From Haloimpatiens massiliensis (GTDB lineage: Bacteria > Bacillota > Clostridia > Clostridiales > Clostridiaceae): 64,000 nucleotides of DNA. The notes beneath the pieces were generated by a model, which saw only the letters and a list, made by a program, of their open reading frames with translations, was not told the DNA's origin and did no database searches. This document shows positions 8,259-17,370 of this stretch, one piece after another. The DNA lies in contig NZ_LT854640.1 in assembly GCF_900184255.1 (NCBI RefSeq), forward strand, positions 664,019-728,018, read 5' to 3'. Each line of letters opens with the position of its first letter. Positions within the stretch are counted from its first letter, which is position 1. Position numbers and translations under genes: made by a program.

Positions 8259-9146
8259 ATGAAAAATAAAAAATCAAAAAAGATACTATTATTTTTAATC
8301 ATTGCTATGATTGGAACTGTTTTTGTGGGTTGTGGCAACAAAGCTAAAGAAAAAGCAAATGTAGGTAAGGAAGAATTATCAGGTACAATAACAGCACTAG
8401 GATCTTCAGCACTTCAACCTCTAGTGGAGGAGGTGGCTGTAGAGTTTTTGTCTAAAAATCCAAAAGCTAGAATAAATGTTCAAGGTGGAGGAAGTGGAGC
8501 AGGCATAAACCAAGTAGCCTCTGGAAATGTAGAAATAGGAAATTCAGATGTGGTAGCAGAAAAAAAACTTGATGATAAAAATTTAGCAAAAGAATTAGTT
8601 GATCACAAAGTATGCGCTATAGGATTTGCTATGGTAGTAAGTAAAGATGTAAATATAAAAACTCTTACTAAAGAACAAATTTCAGATATATTTTCAGGAA
8701 AGATTAGTAATTGGAAACAACTAGGTGGAGAAGATAAGCAAATTAATATAATTAATAGAGGAAAATCTTCTGGAACTAGAGCTACTTTTGTGGATACTAT
8801 AATGGAAGGTAATTCAGAGAAGGAAGGTTTGGGTACAACACAAGATTCAAGTGGAAATGTAAGAGCAGCTATAAATAAAACGGAGGGAGCTATAAGTTAT
8901 CTTGCATTATCTTATATAAGTGAAGATGTTAAAAAAGATTTAAATATAATAAGCATAAATGGTATAGAACCTACAGAAGAAAATATAATAAATAGAAAAT
9001 ATCCTTTTTGGTCCTATGAGCATATGTATACAAAAGGTGAACCTAAAGGATTAACTAAGGTATTTTTGGACTATATGGTAAGTGAAGAAAATAAAGATTT
9101 AATAAAGAAAATGGGGTATATACCTGTAGATGAAATAAAAAAATAA
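8259..9146 (+). CDS. pstS: Phosphate ABC transporter substrate-binding lipoprotein PstS
   Basis: Extracytoplasmic phosphate-binding protein anchored by lipid. A charged N-terminus and hydrophobic stretch lead to the lipobox FVGC. The mature part has PBP-like motifs typical of PstS (GSSALQPLVEEVA, GGGSGAGINQVASG, NRGKSSGTRATFVD) that line the phosphate site. ATG 8259 is preferred, since GAGGAGG ends 7 bases before it; ATG 8253 is too close. The protein has about 295 residues. A terminator between pstS and pstC may keep the binding protein more abundant than the permease. Confidence 0.95.
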   Translation: MKNKKSKKILLFLIIAMIGTVFVGCGNKAKEKANVGKEELSGTITALGSSALQPLVEEVAVEFLSKNPKARINVQGGGSGAGINQVASGNVEIGNSDVVAEKKLDDKNLAKELVDHKVCAIGFAMVVSKDVNIKTLTKEQISDIFSGKISNWKQLGGEDKQINIINRGKSSGTRATFVDTIMEGNSEKEGLGTTQDSSGNVRAAINKTEGAISYLALSYISEDVKKDLNIISINGIEPTEENIINRKYPFWSYEHMYTKGEPKGLTKVFLDYMVSEENKDLIKKMGYIPVDEIKK

Positions 9147-9174
9147 TGGAATAGTGATTTAATAAAATTTACTT

Positions 9175-9200
9175 AAAACTCCATTTGTTTATGGAGTTTT
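9175..9200 (+). terminator. Hairpin between pstS and pstC
   Basis: AAAACTCCAT (9175-9184), loop TTGTTT, ATGGAGTTTT (9191-9200). It is a perfect 10-bp stem ending in T. It is probably a partial terminator, as the pst genes downstream show no obvious promoter of their own. Confidence 0.8.
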
Positions 9201-9282
9201 AAATTTAAATGATTTATTAGTTATTAGAAATACTATATTTATTAGATATTCTAAATTATAAAGTCAGTTGAGGTATGTAAAT

Positions 9283-10182
9283 ATGAGAAATAAAATAAAT
9301 TTTAATAATTTTAAAAATGAGTATATAGGAAGAGCATTCGTGACCTTTTGTGGTATTTTAATAGTAGCATTGACTTTATCTATAATATTCTTTATTGGAA
9401 GTAAAGGGATTAGAATTTTTACGGTACATCATTATTCTTTAAAAGATTTCTTATTTTCAACTAAATGGATGCCAGATGCTACCACTCCCTATTTTGGAAC
9501 AGCTATATTTATAGTTGGTTCAATAATAATATCAATAGGAGCTGTAATTTTAAGTACCCCAACAGGTTTGGCAGTAGCAATATTTATGAAGCATATTTCT
9601 CCATCTTTTGGCAAAAAAGTGCTGCAACCAGTGATGGAATTATTTGTAGGAATACCTTCTGTAGTATATGGATGGGTTGGTATTAGTCTACTTATTCCAT
9701 TTATAAAAAATACCTTTGGAGGCATAGGATTTAGCCTTTTAGCAGGAATAATTGTGCTCAGTATAATGATTTTGCCAACTATAACTAGCATAGCCTATGA
9801 TTCACTAAATACTGTTCCCATAGAATACTTAGAAGCATCCTATGGCTTAGGAGCAACTAGATGGCAAACAATAACGAAAACTATAGTTCCCGCTTGCAAA
9901 AGTGGAATAATTACTGGAGTAGTATTAGGGCTTGCTAGGGCTTTTGGTGAAGCATTAGCTGTACAAATGGTAATAGGTAATGCAGTTAAAATGCCTAAGG
10001 GACTTTTGAATCCTACTAGTACCCTTACAAGTATTTTGACTATGGATATGGCAAATACCTTAACAGGTACTGCATGGAACGACGCTCTTTGGACTGTAGC
10101 ACTATTATTACTTCTTATTTCATTTTTATTTATATTACTTACTAAGTTCATAAGTAGAAGGGGTGAGATGAGTGGACGCTAA
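9283..10182 (+). CDS. pstC: Phosphate ABC transporter permease PstC
   Basis: Inner-membrane permease subunit of the Pst phosphate importer, with about six hydrophobic segments over 299 residues. The coupling-loop signature EASYGLGATRWQTITKTIVPACKSGIITG of binding-protein-dependent permeases is present, followed by ARAFGEALAVQMVIGN. ATG 9283 is chosen because GAGGT (9270-9274) lies 8 bases upstream. TTG 9268 would overlap that site. The gene overlaps pstA by 11 bases, which suggests translational coupling. Confidence 0.94.
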   Translation: MRNKINFNNFKNEYIGRAFVTFCGILIVALTLSIIFFIGSKGIRIFTVHHYSLKDFLFSTKWMPDATTPYFGTAIFIVGSIIISIGAVILSTPTGLAVAIFMKHISPSFGKKVLQPVMELFVGIPSVVYGWVGISLLIPFIKNTFGGIGFSLLAGIIVLSIMILPTITSIAYDSLNTVPIEYLEASYGLGATRWQTITKTIVPACKSGIITGVVLGLARAFGEALAVQMVIGNAVKMPKGLLNPTSTLTSILTMDMANTLTGTAWNDALWTVALLLLLISFLFILLTKFISRRGEMSGR

Positions 10183-11059
10183 GATTAAAGACAGAGCATG
10201 GACTGGAATACTATATTTTGTATCAGCTGTAGTAGTGCTTATATTAGCAGGATTAATAGGTTATATATTATATAAAGGAAATGGTTTTTTAAAATTTAGT
10301 TTTTTATTTGGCAAGGAGAAAAGAGTAGGTTCAGGAGGTGGTATAGGAGTTCAGCTTTTTAATTCTTTTTATATGCTTATTATAGCACTTTTAATAAGTG
10401 TGCCACTAGGTGTTGGAGCAGGAATATATTTAGCTGAATACGGAAAAGAAGGTAGATTTTTAAACATAATAAGGATAAGTATAGAAACCATGGCATCATT
10501 ACCATCTATAGTGGTAGGATTATTTGGACTTTTGGTGTTTGTAAATTTAACTAATTGGGGATTTACATTATTTTCAGGAGCATTAGCAGTATCTATATTA
10601 AATTTACCTGCCCTTACTAGAGTCAGCGAGAATGCTATAAAGTCAGTATCTAAAGGTGTTAAGGAAGGAAGTTTAGGATTAGGAGCAACTAAGTTTCAAA
10701 CTATTTGGAAGATAATCTTACCAGCTGCATTACCTCAAATACTTACAGGGATTATTCTTGCATCTGGAAGAATATTTGGAGAAGCTGCAGCACTTTTATA
10801 TACAGCTGGTATGAGTGCACCACCTTTGGATTTTTCATTAGGTAATATATTTACTTCAAATTCTCCATTTAATGTTTTTAGACCAGCAGAAACTCTATCT
10901 GTGCATATCTGGAAACTTAACTCAGAAGGAATGGTTCCAGATGCGGCACAGATAGCTAGCAGAGCATCAGCAGTGCTTATAACTATGGTTTTATTATTTA
11001 ATATTTTAGCAAGAATAGTAGGCAAGGTTATAGAAAGAACTTATATGGGAAGTAAATAG
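10172..11059 (+). CDS. pstA: Phosphate ABC transporter permease PstA
   Basis: Second membrane subunit of the Pst importer, 295 residues with about six membrane segments. The permease loop EGSLGLGATKFQTIWKIILPAALPQILTGI and the following GRIFGEAAALLYTAG match PstA. It starts at GTG 10172 inside the end of pstC, with AGGGGTGAG about 9 bases before it. It is followed after 9 bases by pstB. Confidence 0.94.
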   Translation: MDAKIKDRAWTGILYFVSAVVVLILAGLIGYILYKGNGFLKFSFLFGKEKRVGSGGGIGVQLFNSFYMLIIALLISVPLGVGAGIYLAEYGKEGRFLNIIRISIETMASLPSIVVGLFGLLVFVNLTNWGFTLFSGALAVSILNLPALTRVSENAIKSVSKGVKEGSLGLGATKFQTIWKIILPAALPQILTGIILASGRIFGEAAALLYTAGMSAPPLDFSLGNIFTSNSPFNVFRPAETLSVHIWKLNSEGMVPDAAQIASRASAVLITMVLLFNILARIVGKVIERTYMGSK

Positions 11060-11068
11060 GAGGGCATT

Positions 11069-11821
11069 ATGTATATTATAGAAACTAAGAATTTAGAACT
11101 TTTTTATGGAAATCACCAAGCTTTAAAGAATATAAACTTAAAATTTGAAAAAAATTCTGTTACGTCCTTAATTGGACCTTCCGGTTGCGGAAAATCAACA
11201 TTTCTTAGAACAATTAATAGAATGAATGACTTAATTGATGGAGTTAAAATAAATGGTGAAGTAATATATGAAGATAACAATATATATTCGGAACATTGGG
11301 ATACTATAGAATTAAGAAAAAAAATTGGGATGGTATTTCAAAAACCTAATCCTTTTCCAATGAGTATTTATGACAATGTGGCATATGGTCCTAGGATACA
11401 TGGAATAAAAGACAAAAATAAGCTAGATGGCATAGTAGAAAAGAGTTTAAAGGGAGCTGCACTTTGGGATGAAGCTAAAGATAGATTAAAGAAGAATGCA
11501 TTAGGATTATCTGGAGGGCAACAACAGAGATTATGTATAGCTAGAACACTAGCAGTGGAGCCACAGGTTATATTAATGGATGAACCTACATCAGCACTAG
11601 ATCCTATATCTACATTAAAAGTTGAAGAATTAATGTCTGATTTAAAAGAAAAATATACAGTTATAATAGTTACTCATAATATGCAGCAAGCTGGAAGAAT
11701 ATCCGACAATACAGTGTTTTTCTTAAATGGGGAAATAGTTGAGTTTGGAAAAACTGAGGATATATTCTATAGACCTAGAGATAAAAGGACAGAAGATTAT
11801 ATAACTGGTAGATTTGGATAG
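11069..11821 (+). CDS. pstB: Phosphate ABC transporter ATP-binding protein PstB
   Basis: Cytoplasmic ATPase of the Pst importer, 250 residues. It has Walker A GPSGCGKST, the PstB-typical LRTINRMNDL, a Q-loop at GMVFQKPNPFPMSIYDNVAYG, the ABC signature LSGGQQQRLCIAR, Walker B VILMDEPTSALDP and the switch His of IIVTHNMQQA. All motifs are intact. The start is ATG after AGGAGGG. Its order between pstA and phoU is canonical. Confidence 0.97.
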   Translation: MYIIETKNLELFYGNHQALKNINLKFEKNSVTSLIGPSGCGKSTFLRTINRMNDLIDGVKINGEVIYEDNNIYSEHWDTIELRKKIGMVFQKPNPFPMSIYDNVAYGPRIHGIKDKNKLDGIVEKSLKGAALWDEAKDRLKKNALGLSGGQQQRLCIARTLAVEPQVILMDEPTSALDPISTLKVEELMSDLKEKYTVIIVTHNMQQAGRISDNTVFFLNGEIVEFGKTEDIFYRPRDKRTEDYITGRFG

Positions 11822-11860
11822 AATATAATTATATGTGTTTTAAAAGGAGAGGTGTATTTC

Positions 11861-12517
11861 ATGGTAAGAGAGGTTTTTAAAGCTAAATTAGAAGAACTCC
11901 ATAGAGATCTTTTAAGAATGGGGAGTGTGGCAGAAAAACAAATTTCTTTGAGTATAGAAGGTCTCATAAAACAAGAAGATACTTTAGCAAAGAAAATAAT
12001 TAAGGATGATGATATAGTAGATAATATGCAGAAAGAAATAGAAGATAAATGTATAAAATTAATTGCAATGCAACAACCTTTGGCCTCGGACTTAAGATAT
12101 ATATTTACTACTAGTAAAATAGTTACAGATTTAGAGAGAATAGCAGACCATGCAGTGGATATAGCGAAAATAACAATTATATTAAAAAATGAGGTTTATA
12201 TAAAGGAACTTATAGACATTCCGAGGATGGCAGAAATAGTGCAAGATATGCTTATAGATGCATTGAATGCCTATATTGATAAAGATGTAGACAAAGCATA
12301 TTTCGTTTGTAGATTAGATGATAAAGTAGATGCTATATATAAACAGGTTTTTAGTGAACTTTTAATCATAATGATGAAAGATATAAACACTATAAACCAA
12401 GCCACGCAATTTTTATTTATATGCAAATATTTGGAGAGAATAGCGGATCATATAACTAATATATGTGAATGGACTATATATTTAGTTACAGGAGAACAAG
12501 TAGACTTGAATGAATAA
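11861..12517 (+). CDS. phoU: Phosphate signalling protein PhoU
   Basis: Cytoplasmic helical-bundle regulator that links the Pst transporter to the PhoR kinase. It has two PhoU repeats, each with the metal-binding family motif: 'TDLERIADHAVDIAK' in the first half and 'KYLERIADHITNICEW' in the second. The length of 218 residues is usual. ATG 11861 is chosen because AAGGAGAGG ends about 9 bases upstream; GTG 11852 falls inside that site. It ends the core pst operon. Confidence 0.95.
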   Translation: MVREVFKAKLEELHRDLLRMGSVAEKQISLSIEGLIKQEDTLAKKIIKDDDIVDNMQKEIEDKCIKLIAMQQPLASDLRYIFTTSKIVTDLERIADHAVDIAKITIILKNEVYIKELIDIPRMAEIVQDMLIDALNAYIDKDVDKAYFVCRLDDKVDAIYKQVFSELLIIMMKDINTINQATQFLFICKYLERIADHITNICEWTIYLVTGEQVDLNE

Positions 12518-12567
12518 TTAAATATAAATTGCAAAAACTATTATAAAAAATATAGAGGGTAGTGTAT

Positions 12568-13338
12568 ATGAAAAAATATTTATGTGCTATAATGAGTTTT
12601 TGCATTTTAGTATTTATAGGTTGTAATTCACCAAAGAAGGCTACGGAAAGTAATAAAAAGCCTCTAATTATTTGTGAAAAATCCACTTATCCTATGGTGA
12701 TGGATCTAGTGGAAAATTATAATGCAAATAGCGGAAAAACAGCAGATATTAAATTAGTAGAAAATGTTTCAGAATTAAAGGGAGAAAAGAATAAAGATTA
12801 TGCAATAATAAGTTATAAAAATAAAAAACTACAGAATCAAAATAAGGAATCACTGGGTATTGATGGTGTAGCTATAGTAGTAGATAAAGAGAAAAAGATA
12901 TACAACGTAACAAGTGAGGAGTTGAATAAAATATGTGATGGAGCCATAAATAACTGGAAAGATATTAATAAAAATCAAGGAGAAATAAATATTTTAATTT
13001 TTAAAGGCATAGAAAGTTTTTTGAATTTAAAAAATAAAGTACAATATGTAAGCAGTAGCAAAGAACTAAAAAAGATAATGGATAAAGATAAAAATATTAT
13101 GGCTTTAGTTCCTAAAATGCAGTTAAATGATGAAAATTTAACGTATATAAAATTAGACAATGTAGAATTGAATTCAAATAATATAAAAAATGGTTTATAC
13201 AAGATAACACTTCCAATAAATATATATTATAATTCTAAGTCTAAAGAAGTATTAAGTGAATTTATAAGATATGTAAAAAGTGATAATGGTAAGAAAATTA
13301 TAAAAAAGTATTGTACTGATGTAGATAAAAACTCCTAA
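12568..13338 (+). CDS. PstS-like phosphate-binding lipoprotein (divergent)
   Basis: Predicted lipoprotein of 256 residues: a basic N-terminus, hydrophobic stretch and lipobox FIGC. The mature part shares the periplasmic-binding fold pattern of PstS, such as 'KKIYNVTSEELNKICDGAINNWKDIN', which parallels TKEQISDIFSGKISNWKQLG in the pstS product. It lacks the GSS and SGTR phosphate-site motifs of the true PstS. It could be a second binding protein, a regulator, or one with another ligand. ATG 12568 follows GAGGG. It lies 50 bases after phoU, so it is probably in the operon. Confidence 0.7.
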   Translation: MKKYLCAIMSFCILVFIGCNSPKKATESNKKPLIICEKSTYPMVMDLVENYNANSGKTADIKLVENVSELKGEKNKDYAIISYKNKKLQNQNKESLGIDGVAIVVDKEKKIYNVTSEELNKICDGAINNWKDINKNQGEINILIFKGIESFLNLKNKVQYVSSSKELKKIMDKDKNIMALVPKMQLNDENLTYIKLDNVELNSNNIKNGLYKITLPINIYYNSKSKEVLSEFIRYVKSDNGKKIIKKYCTDVDKNS

Positions 13339-13352
13339 TACAGGGGTTTTTA
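13327..13352 (+). terminator. Terminator at the end of the pst operon
   Basis: AAAAACTCC (13327-13335) pairs with GGGGTTTTT across a short loop. The stop codon of the upstream gene lies within the loop. Confidence 0.8.
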
Positions 13353-13389
13353 TTACTATTTGTGTTCTTGTACTTTAAATTATATATTA

Positions 13390-13432
13390 AATTTTCGTAT
13401 ATAATTTTTAAGTTTTACATTAGATTAAAAGG
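13390..13432 (+). repeat. Diverged copy of the TTTCGCACATAA repeat
   Basis: The segment ATTTTCGTATATAATTTTTA, followed by AGTTTTACATTAGATTAA, aligns well with the two copies at 19943 and 20039 (ACTTTCGCACATAA then TACATTAGATTAAT). It lies in a 257-base gap with no coding potential that I can support. Only the left end of the unit is present. Confidence 0.45.
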
Positions 13433-13520
13433 AAAATATAAATATAATTTCTAATTTAAAATGTATTAATGTAAAATTTAAATGTATAGTGTGTAAATAA
13501 AGGTAGGTTAAACTAAAACA

Positions 13521-13549
13521 TTGACGAAGAATGCTAATTAATGTATTAT
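13521..13549 (+). promoter_or_regulatory. SigmaA-type promoter before the DUF512-der genes
   Basis: TTGACG (13521-13526), a 17-base spacer, TATTAT (13544-13549). It is well placed to drive the gene at 13596 and the genes after it. Confidence 0.7.
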
Positions 13550-13595
13550 AACATAATAGATATTATTAACCTTTTGAGGAGGAAACTAAATATAA

Positions 13596-14933
13596 ATGGA
13601 AAAAAATCAAATATTAAAGGTTCAACCTGGAGGAATAGCAGAAGAAGTAGGAATTGAGCCAAATGATAAATTGTTAAGCATAAATGGAAATATAGTTAAA
13701 GATATAATCGACTATAAATTTTTAATAACAGATGAATTTGTAACAATAGAAGTAGAAAAACAAAATGGCGAAATTTGGGAAATTGAAATAGAAAAGGGAT
13801 ATGATGAGGAGTTAGGCATAGAATTTAAAGATTTTATTTTAGATAAACCTAGGAGTTGTCATAATAAATGTATGTTTTGTTTTATAGACCAACTTCCAAG
13901 TGGTATGAGAAAAACTCTTTATTTTAAAGATGACGATTCAAGATTGTCTTTTTTTCAAGGGAATTTTGTTACTTTAACTAATATGAGTGATGAAGAAATA
14001 GATAGAATCATAAAATATAAAATAAGTCCCATAAATGTATCTGTTCATACTACAAATCCTAAATTAAGGGAAAAGATGCTTAATAATAGATTCGCAGGAA
14101 GATTGTATGATATTATGAAGAAAATGGCTGCAGCCCAGATAGAAATGAATTGTCAAGTTGTTTCTTGTCCTGGTATAAATAATGGAAAAGAGCTTATAAA
14201 AACAGTGGAAGATTTATATAAATTATATCCATGGGTTAAGAGTGTTGCAGTAGTACCAGTAGGTATTACAAAATTTAGAGAAAATTTATATCCTCTAGAT
14301 ATATATTCTAAAGATACCGCTAGAGAAGAAATATTTAATATGAAAATAATACAAGAAAAATATGTAAATGAAATAAATAATCCATTTGTAAGATTATCTG
14401 ATGAATTTTATGTAATGGCGGGATTGGATGTTCCTAAGAATCAGTTTTATGGTGAATATTCTCAGCTAGAAGATGGGGTGGGAATGATAAGAATCTTTAG
14501 AGAAAATATAGAAAAAAATCTTGAAAAATTAAGTAAAAAAAGTAAGGGAAGTTTTACTATAATTACAGGAAAGTCTGCATACAAAGAAATTCTAGATGCT
14601 TCTTTAAAAGTAATGGAATATAATGGTAATATAAAAATCAATGTGAAAAAAATAATTAATCATTTCTTTGGTGAAACTATAACTGTAGCAGGATTGTTAA
14701 CAGGTAAAGACATAATGCAACAAACTAAGGAAGAAGAGTTAGGTGAGTATATAATATTATCTGATAATATCCTTAGAAAAGGGTATGAATTAGAGCAGAA
14801 TTCTGATAAAGTATTATTGGATGATGTGACTATAGCGGAATTAGAAAGAAATTTTAATAGAAAAATAGTAGTTTGTGATTATACAGGAGAAGATTTAATA
14901 GACATAATTAATAGTTACAGTGAGGAGGAATAG
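13596..14933 (+). CDS. DUF512 / PDZ-containing radical-SAM-like Fe-S protein
   Basis: Protein of 445 residues with three parts. An N-terminal PDZ-like domain comes first (GGIAEEVGIEPNDKLLSING, residues 12-31). A radical-SAM-type domain follows, with the cysteine cluster CHNKCMFCF near residues 88-96 and the conserved DQLPSGMRKTLYFKDDDSRLS after it. The C-terminal DUF512 region is last. This family (TIGR03279-like, putative Fe-S oxidoreductase) is widespread in clostridia and cyanobacteria, and its reaction is unknown. It lies 2 bases before der, a common arrangement. The start is ATG after GAGGAGG. Confidence 0.88.
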   Translation: MEKNQILKVQPGGIAEEVGIEPNDKLLSINGNIVKDIIDYKFLITDEFVTIEVEKQNGEIWEIEIEKGYDEELGIEFKDFILDKPRSCHNKCMFCFIDQLPSGMRKTLYFKDDDSRLSFFQGNFVTLTNMSDEEIDRIIKYKISPINVSVHTTNPKLREKMLNNRFAGRLYDIMKKMAAAQIEMNCQVVSCPGINNGKELIKTVEDLYKLYPWVKSVAVVPVGITKFRENLYPLDIYSKDTAREEIFNMKIIQEKYVNEINNPFVRLSDEFYVMAGLDVPKNQFYGEYSQLEDGVGMIRIFRENIEKNLEKLSKKSKGSFTIITGKSAYKEILDASLKVMEYNGNIKINVKKIINHFFGETITVAGLLTGKDIMQQTKEEELGEYIILSDNILRKGYELEQNSDKVLLDDVTIAELERNFNRKIVVCDYTGEDLIDIINSYSEEE

Positions 14934-14935
14934 AT

Positions 14936-16252
14936 ATGTCAAAGCCAATAGTTGCCATAGTAGGAAGACCAAATGTAGGTAAATCTACATTATTTAATAA
15001 GTTAGCCGGTGAAAGAATATCAATAGTAGATGATAAACCAGGTGTTACTAGAGATAGAATATACGCACAATCTGAATGGTTAAACAACAAATTTACTATA
15101 ATAGATACAGGGGGGATAGAGCCTGAAAGAGACGATATAATAGTTAAGCAAATGAGAAGACAGGCGCAAATAGCTATAGAAACATGTGATGTTATAATGT
15201 TCATTGTAGATGGGAAAGAAGGACTTACTGCAGCAGACTATGAGGTAGGTCAAATGCTTAGAAAAAGTAAAAAACCTGTAGTATTAGTAGTTAATAAGAT
15301 AGATAAAATTAGAGATGAAGACAATAAATATGAATTTTATAATTTAGGATTAGGTGAACCTAATGCTGTGTCAGCTTCACAAGCATTAGGCTTAGGAGAT
15401 ATGCTAGATGAAGTAATTGCTCACTTTCCAAAACTAGAAAATGAGGAAGAGGAAGATGAATTTGTAAGAATGGCTTTTGTTGGAAAGCCTAATGTAGGAA
15501 AGTCCTCACTTATAAATAGAATATTAGGTGAAGATAGAAATATTGTAAGTGACATACCAGGAACAACTAGAGATTCAGTTGATAGTTACATAGAAACAGA
15601 AGAAGGAAAGTTTATACTAGTAGATACAGCTGGTATAAGAAGAAAGAGTAAAGTTAAAGAAGAAATAGAAAGATATAGTGTTATAAGGTCTTTGACAGCA
15701 GTAGAAAAAGCAGATGTCTGTATACTTATGATAGATGCACAAGAGGGAGTCAGTGAACAAGACGAAAAAATCATAGGATATGCTCATGAAATGAATAAAG
15801 CTATAATGGTGATTGTAAATAAATGGGATTTGATTGAGAAGGACCATAAGACATTAAATAAATTTAAAATGGACTTTCAAACCAATCTATCATTTATACC
15901 TTATGCACCATACTTGTTTATATCTGCTAAAACAGGACAAAGAACACAGAAAGTTTTAAATATGGCAAAAGAATGTTACAATAGTTATTGTAAGAGAATA
16001 TCCACAGGTGTTTTAAATGAAGTAGTAAGTAGAGCTGTATTGATGCAAGAACCTCCTGTAGTTGGAGGAAGGCGATTAAAAATATACTACGCTACTCAAG
16101 TGAGTATTAAACCACCTACTTTTGTATTTTTTGTAAATGATACTAGTACGTTACATTTTTCATATCAAAGATATTTAGAAAATCAATTAAGAGGAAGTTT
16201 TGAGTTTAATGGTACAGGTATAAAGCTTATATTTAGAGAGAGGAAGGAGTAA
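14936..16252 (+). CDS. der: Ribosome biogenesis GTPase Der (EngA)
   Basis: Double-GTPase required for 50S subunit maturation. Two tandem G domains are seen. The first has GRPNVGKSTL (residues 9-18), the G3 motif DTGG and NKID. The second has GKPNVGKSSL, DTAG and NKWD. A KH-like C-terminal domain (PPVVGGRRLKIYYATQVSIKPPTFVFFVN) follows. The 438 residues are full length. It has a GAGGAGG site and is 1 base from gpsA. Confidence 0.97.
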   Translation: MSKPIVAIVGRPNVGKSTLFNKLAGERISIVDDKPGVTRDRIYAQSEWLNNKFTIIDTGGIEPERDDIIVKQMRRQAQIAIETCDVIMFIVDGKEGLTAADYEVGQMLRKSKKPVVLVVNKIDKIRDEDNKYEFYNLGLGEPNAVSASQALGLGDMLDEVIAHFPKLENEEEEDEFVRMAFVGKPNVGKSSLINRILGEDRNIVSDIPGTTRDSVDSYIETEEGKFILVDTAGIRRKSKVKEEIERYSVIRSLTAVEKADVCILMIDAQEGVSEQDEKIIGYAHEMNKAIMVIVNKWDLIEKDHKTLNKFKMDFQTNLSFIPYAPYLFISAKTGQRTQKVLNMAKECYNSYCKRISTGVLNEVVSRAVLMQEPPVVGGRRLKIYYATQVSIKPPTFVFFVNDTSTLHFSYQRYLENQLRGSFEFNGTGIKLIFRERKE

Positions 16253-16253
16253 A

Positions 16254-17246
16254 ATGAAAAAAGTTACTTTCTTAGGAGGGGGAAGTTTTGGAACAGCATT
16301 GTCTGTAATGTTAGCTAAGAAAGGTCTTAATGCTACTTTATGGGATAGAAAAGCAAGTGTAGTTCAAGATATTAATATAAAGAGAGAAAATATAAAATAT
16401 TTACCTAATATTATAATACCTTCAAATGTATTTGCTACTAATGATTTAAAAGAAGCTATAGAAAAAAATAAATATATAGTATTAGCTGTTCCTTCTCATG
16501 CAGTTAGACAGTTATGCAGAGATATAAAGACTTTTGTCACTAAAGATAAAGTAATAATAAGTATAGCAAAGGGTATAGACGAAGAAAAGGGAGAAAGATT
16601 ATCTCAAGTTATAAAAAGTGAATTGGATATAAAATCTGTAGTTATATTATCTGGTCCAAGTCATGCTGAAGAGGTAGCTTTAGATATACCTACTACTGTA
16701 GTAGTTAGTTCAGAACAAATGAATGTTGCTAAAGAAGTGCAAGATTTATTTACTACTAACAAATTTAGAGTGTACACAAATGATGATTTAATAGGTGTTG
16801 AAATCGGAGGTGCTGTAAAAAATATAATAGCTTTGGCTGCGGGAATTTCTGATGGAGTTGGCTATGGTGATAATACTAAAGCAGCACTTATGACTAGGGG
16901 TATGAGTGAAATAGTTAAAATAGGTACTAAATTAGGCGGAAAAAAAGAGACTTTTTATGGACTTGCAGGTATGGGAGATTTAATAGTTACCTGTACAAGT
17001 ATGCATAGTAGAAATAGAAGAGCTGGAATACTTATAGGCAAAGGAAACACCATGGAAGAAGCTTGTCATGAAGTTGGAATGGTAGTAGAGGGAGTAAAGG
17101 CGTGTAGAGCTTTTTATAATCTGAGCTGTAAGTTAAGAGTTTCTATGCCCATTACAAAAATACTATATCAAGTTCTATTTCAAGGAAAAGATGTTAAATA
17201 TGGTGTATATGAACTTATGACTAGAGATAAAAAAGACGAGATATAG
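16254..17246 (+). CDS. gpsA: Glycerol-3-phosphate dehydrogenase [NAD(P)+]
   Basis: Reduces dihydroxyacetone phosphate to sn-glycerol-3-phosphate for phospholipid synthesis. The N-terminal Rossmann motif is LGGGSFGTALSVMLA (residues 6-20). Further family motifs are SIAKGID, SGPSHAEEVA, the catalytic Lys region EIGGAVKNIIALAAGISDG, and GLAGMGDLIVTCTSMHSRNRR. The 330 residues are typical. It directly follows der; plsY, which sits between them in many Firmicutes, is absent here. A strong terminator follows. Confidence 0.96.
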   Translation: MKKVTFLGGGSFGTALSVMLAKKGLNATLWDRKASVVQDINIKRENIKYLPNIIIPSNVFATNDLKEAIEKNKYIVLAVPSHAVRQLCRDIKTFVTKDKVIISIAKGIDEEKGERLSQVIKSELDIKSVVILSGPSHAEEVALDIPTTVVVSSEQMNVAKEVQDLFTTNKFRVYTNDDLIGVEIGGAVKNIIALAAGISDGVGYGDNTKAALMTRGMSEIVKIGTKLGGKKETFYGLAGMGDLIVTCTSMHSRNRRAGILIGKGNTMEEACHEVGMVVEGVKACRAFYNLSCKLRVSMPITKILYQVLFQGKDVKYGVYELMTRDKKDEI

Positions 17247-17260
17247 ATTATAGGGTTTAT

Positions 17261-17305
17261 AAAAAAGCTTACATTAGATAAAAAATATCTAATGTAAGCT
17301 TTTTT
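17261..17305 (+). terminator. Long perfect terminator after gpsA
   Basis: AAAAAAGCTTACATTAGATA (17261-17280) and its exact complement (17286-17305) enclose a 5-base A loop. The 20-bp perfect stem with A and T flanks should act in both directions. Confidence 0.9.
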
Positions 17306-17370
17306 GTAATATTTTAAATATTAAGTAATATATATATATTGTTAATATGTAAATAATGGGAGGGTATAAC

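Noticed and set aside
9489..9791. 100-codon reverse ORF inside pstC
   Set aside because: Mirror-frame ORF of a hydrophobic gene; the plus strand has all PstC motifs.
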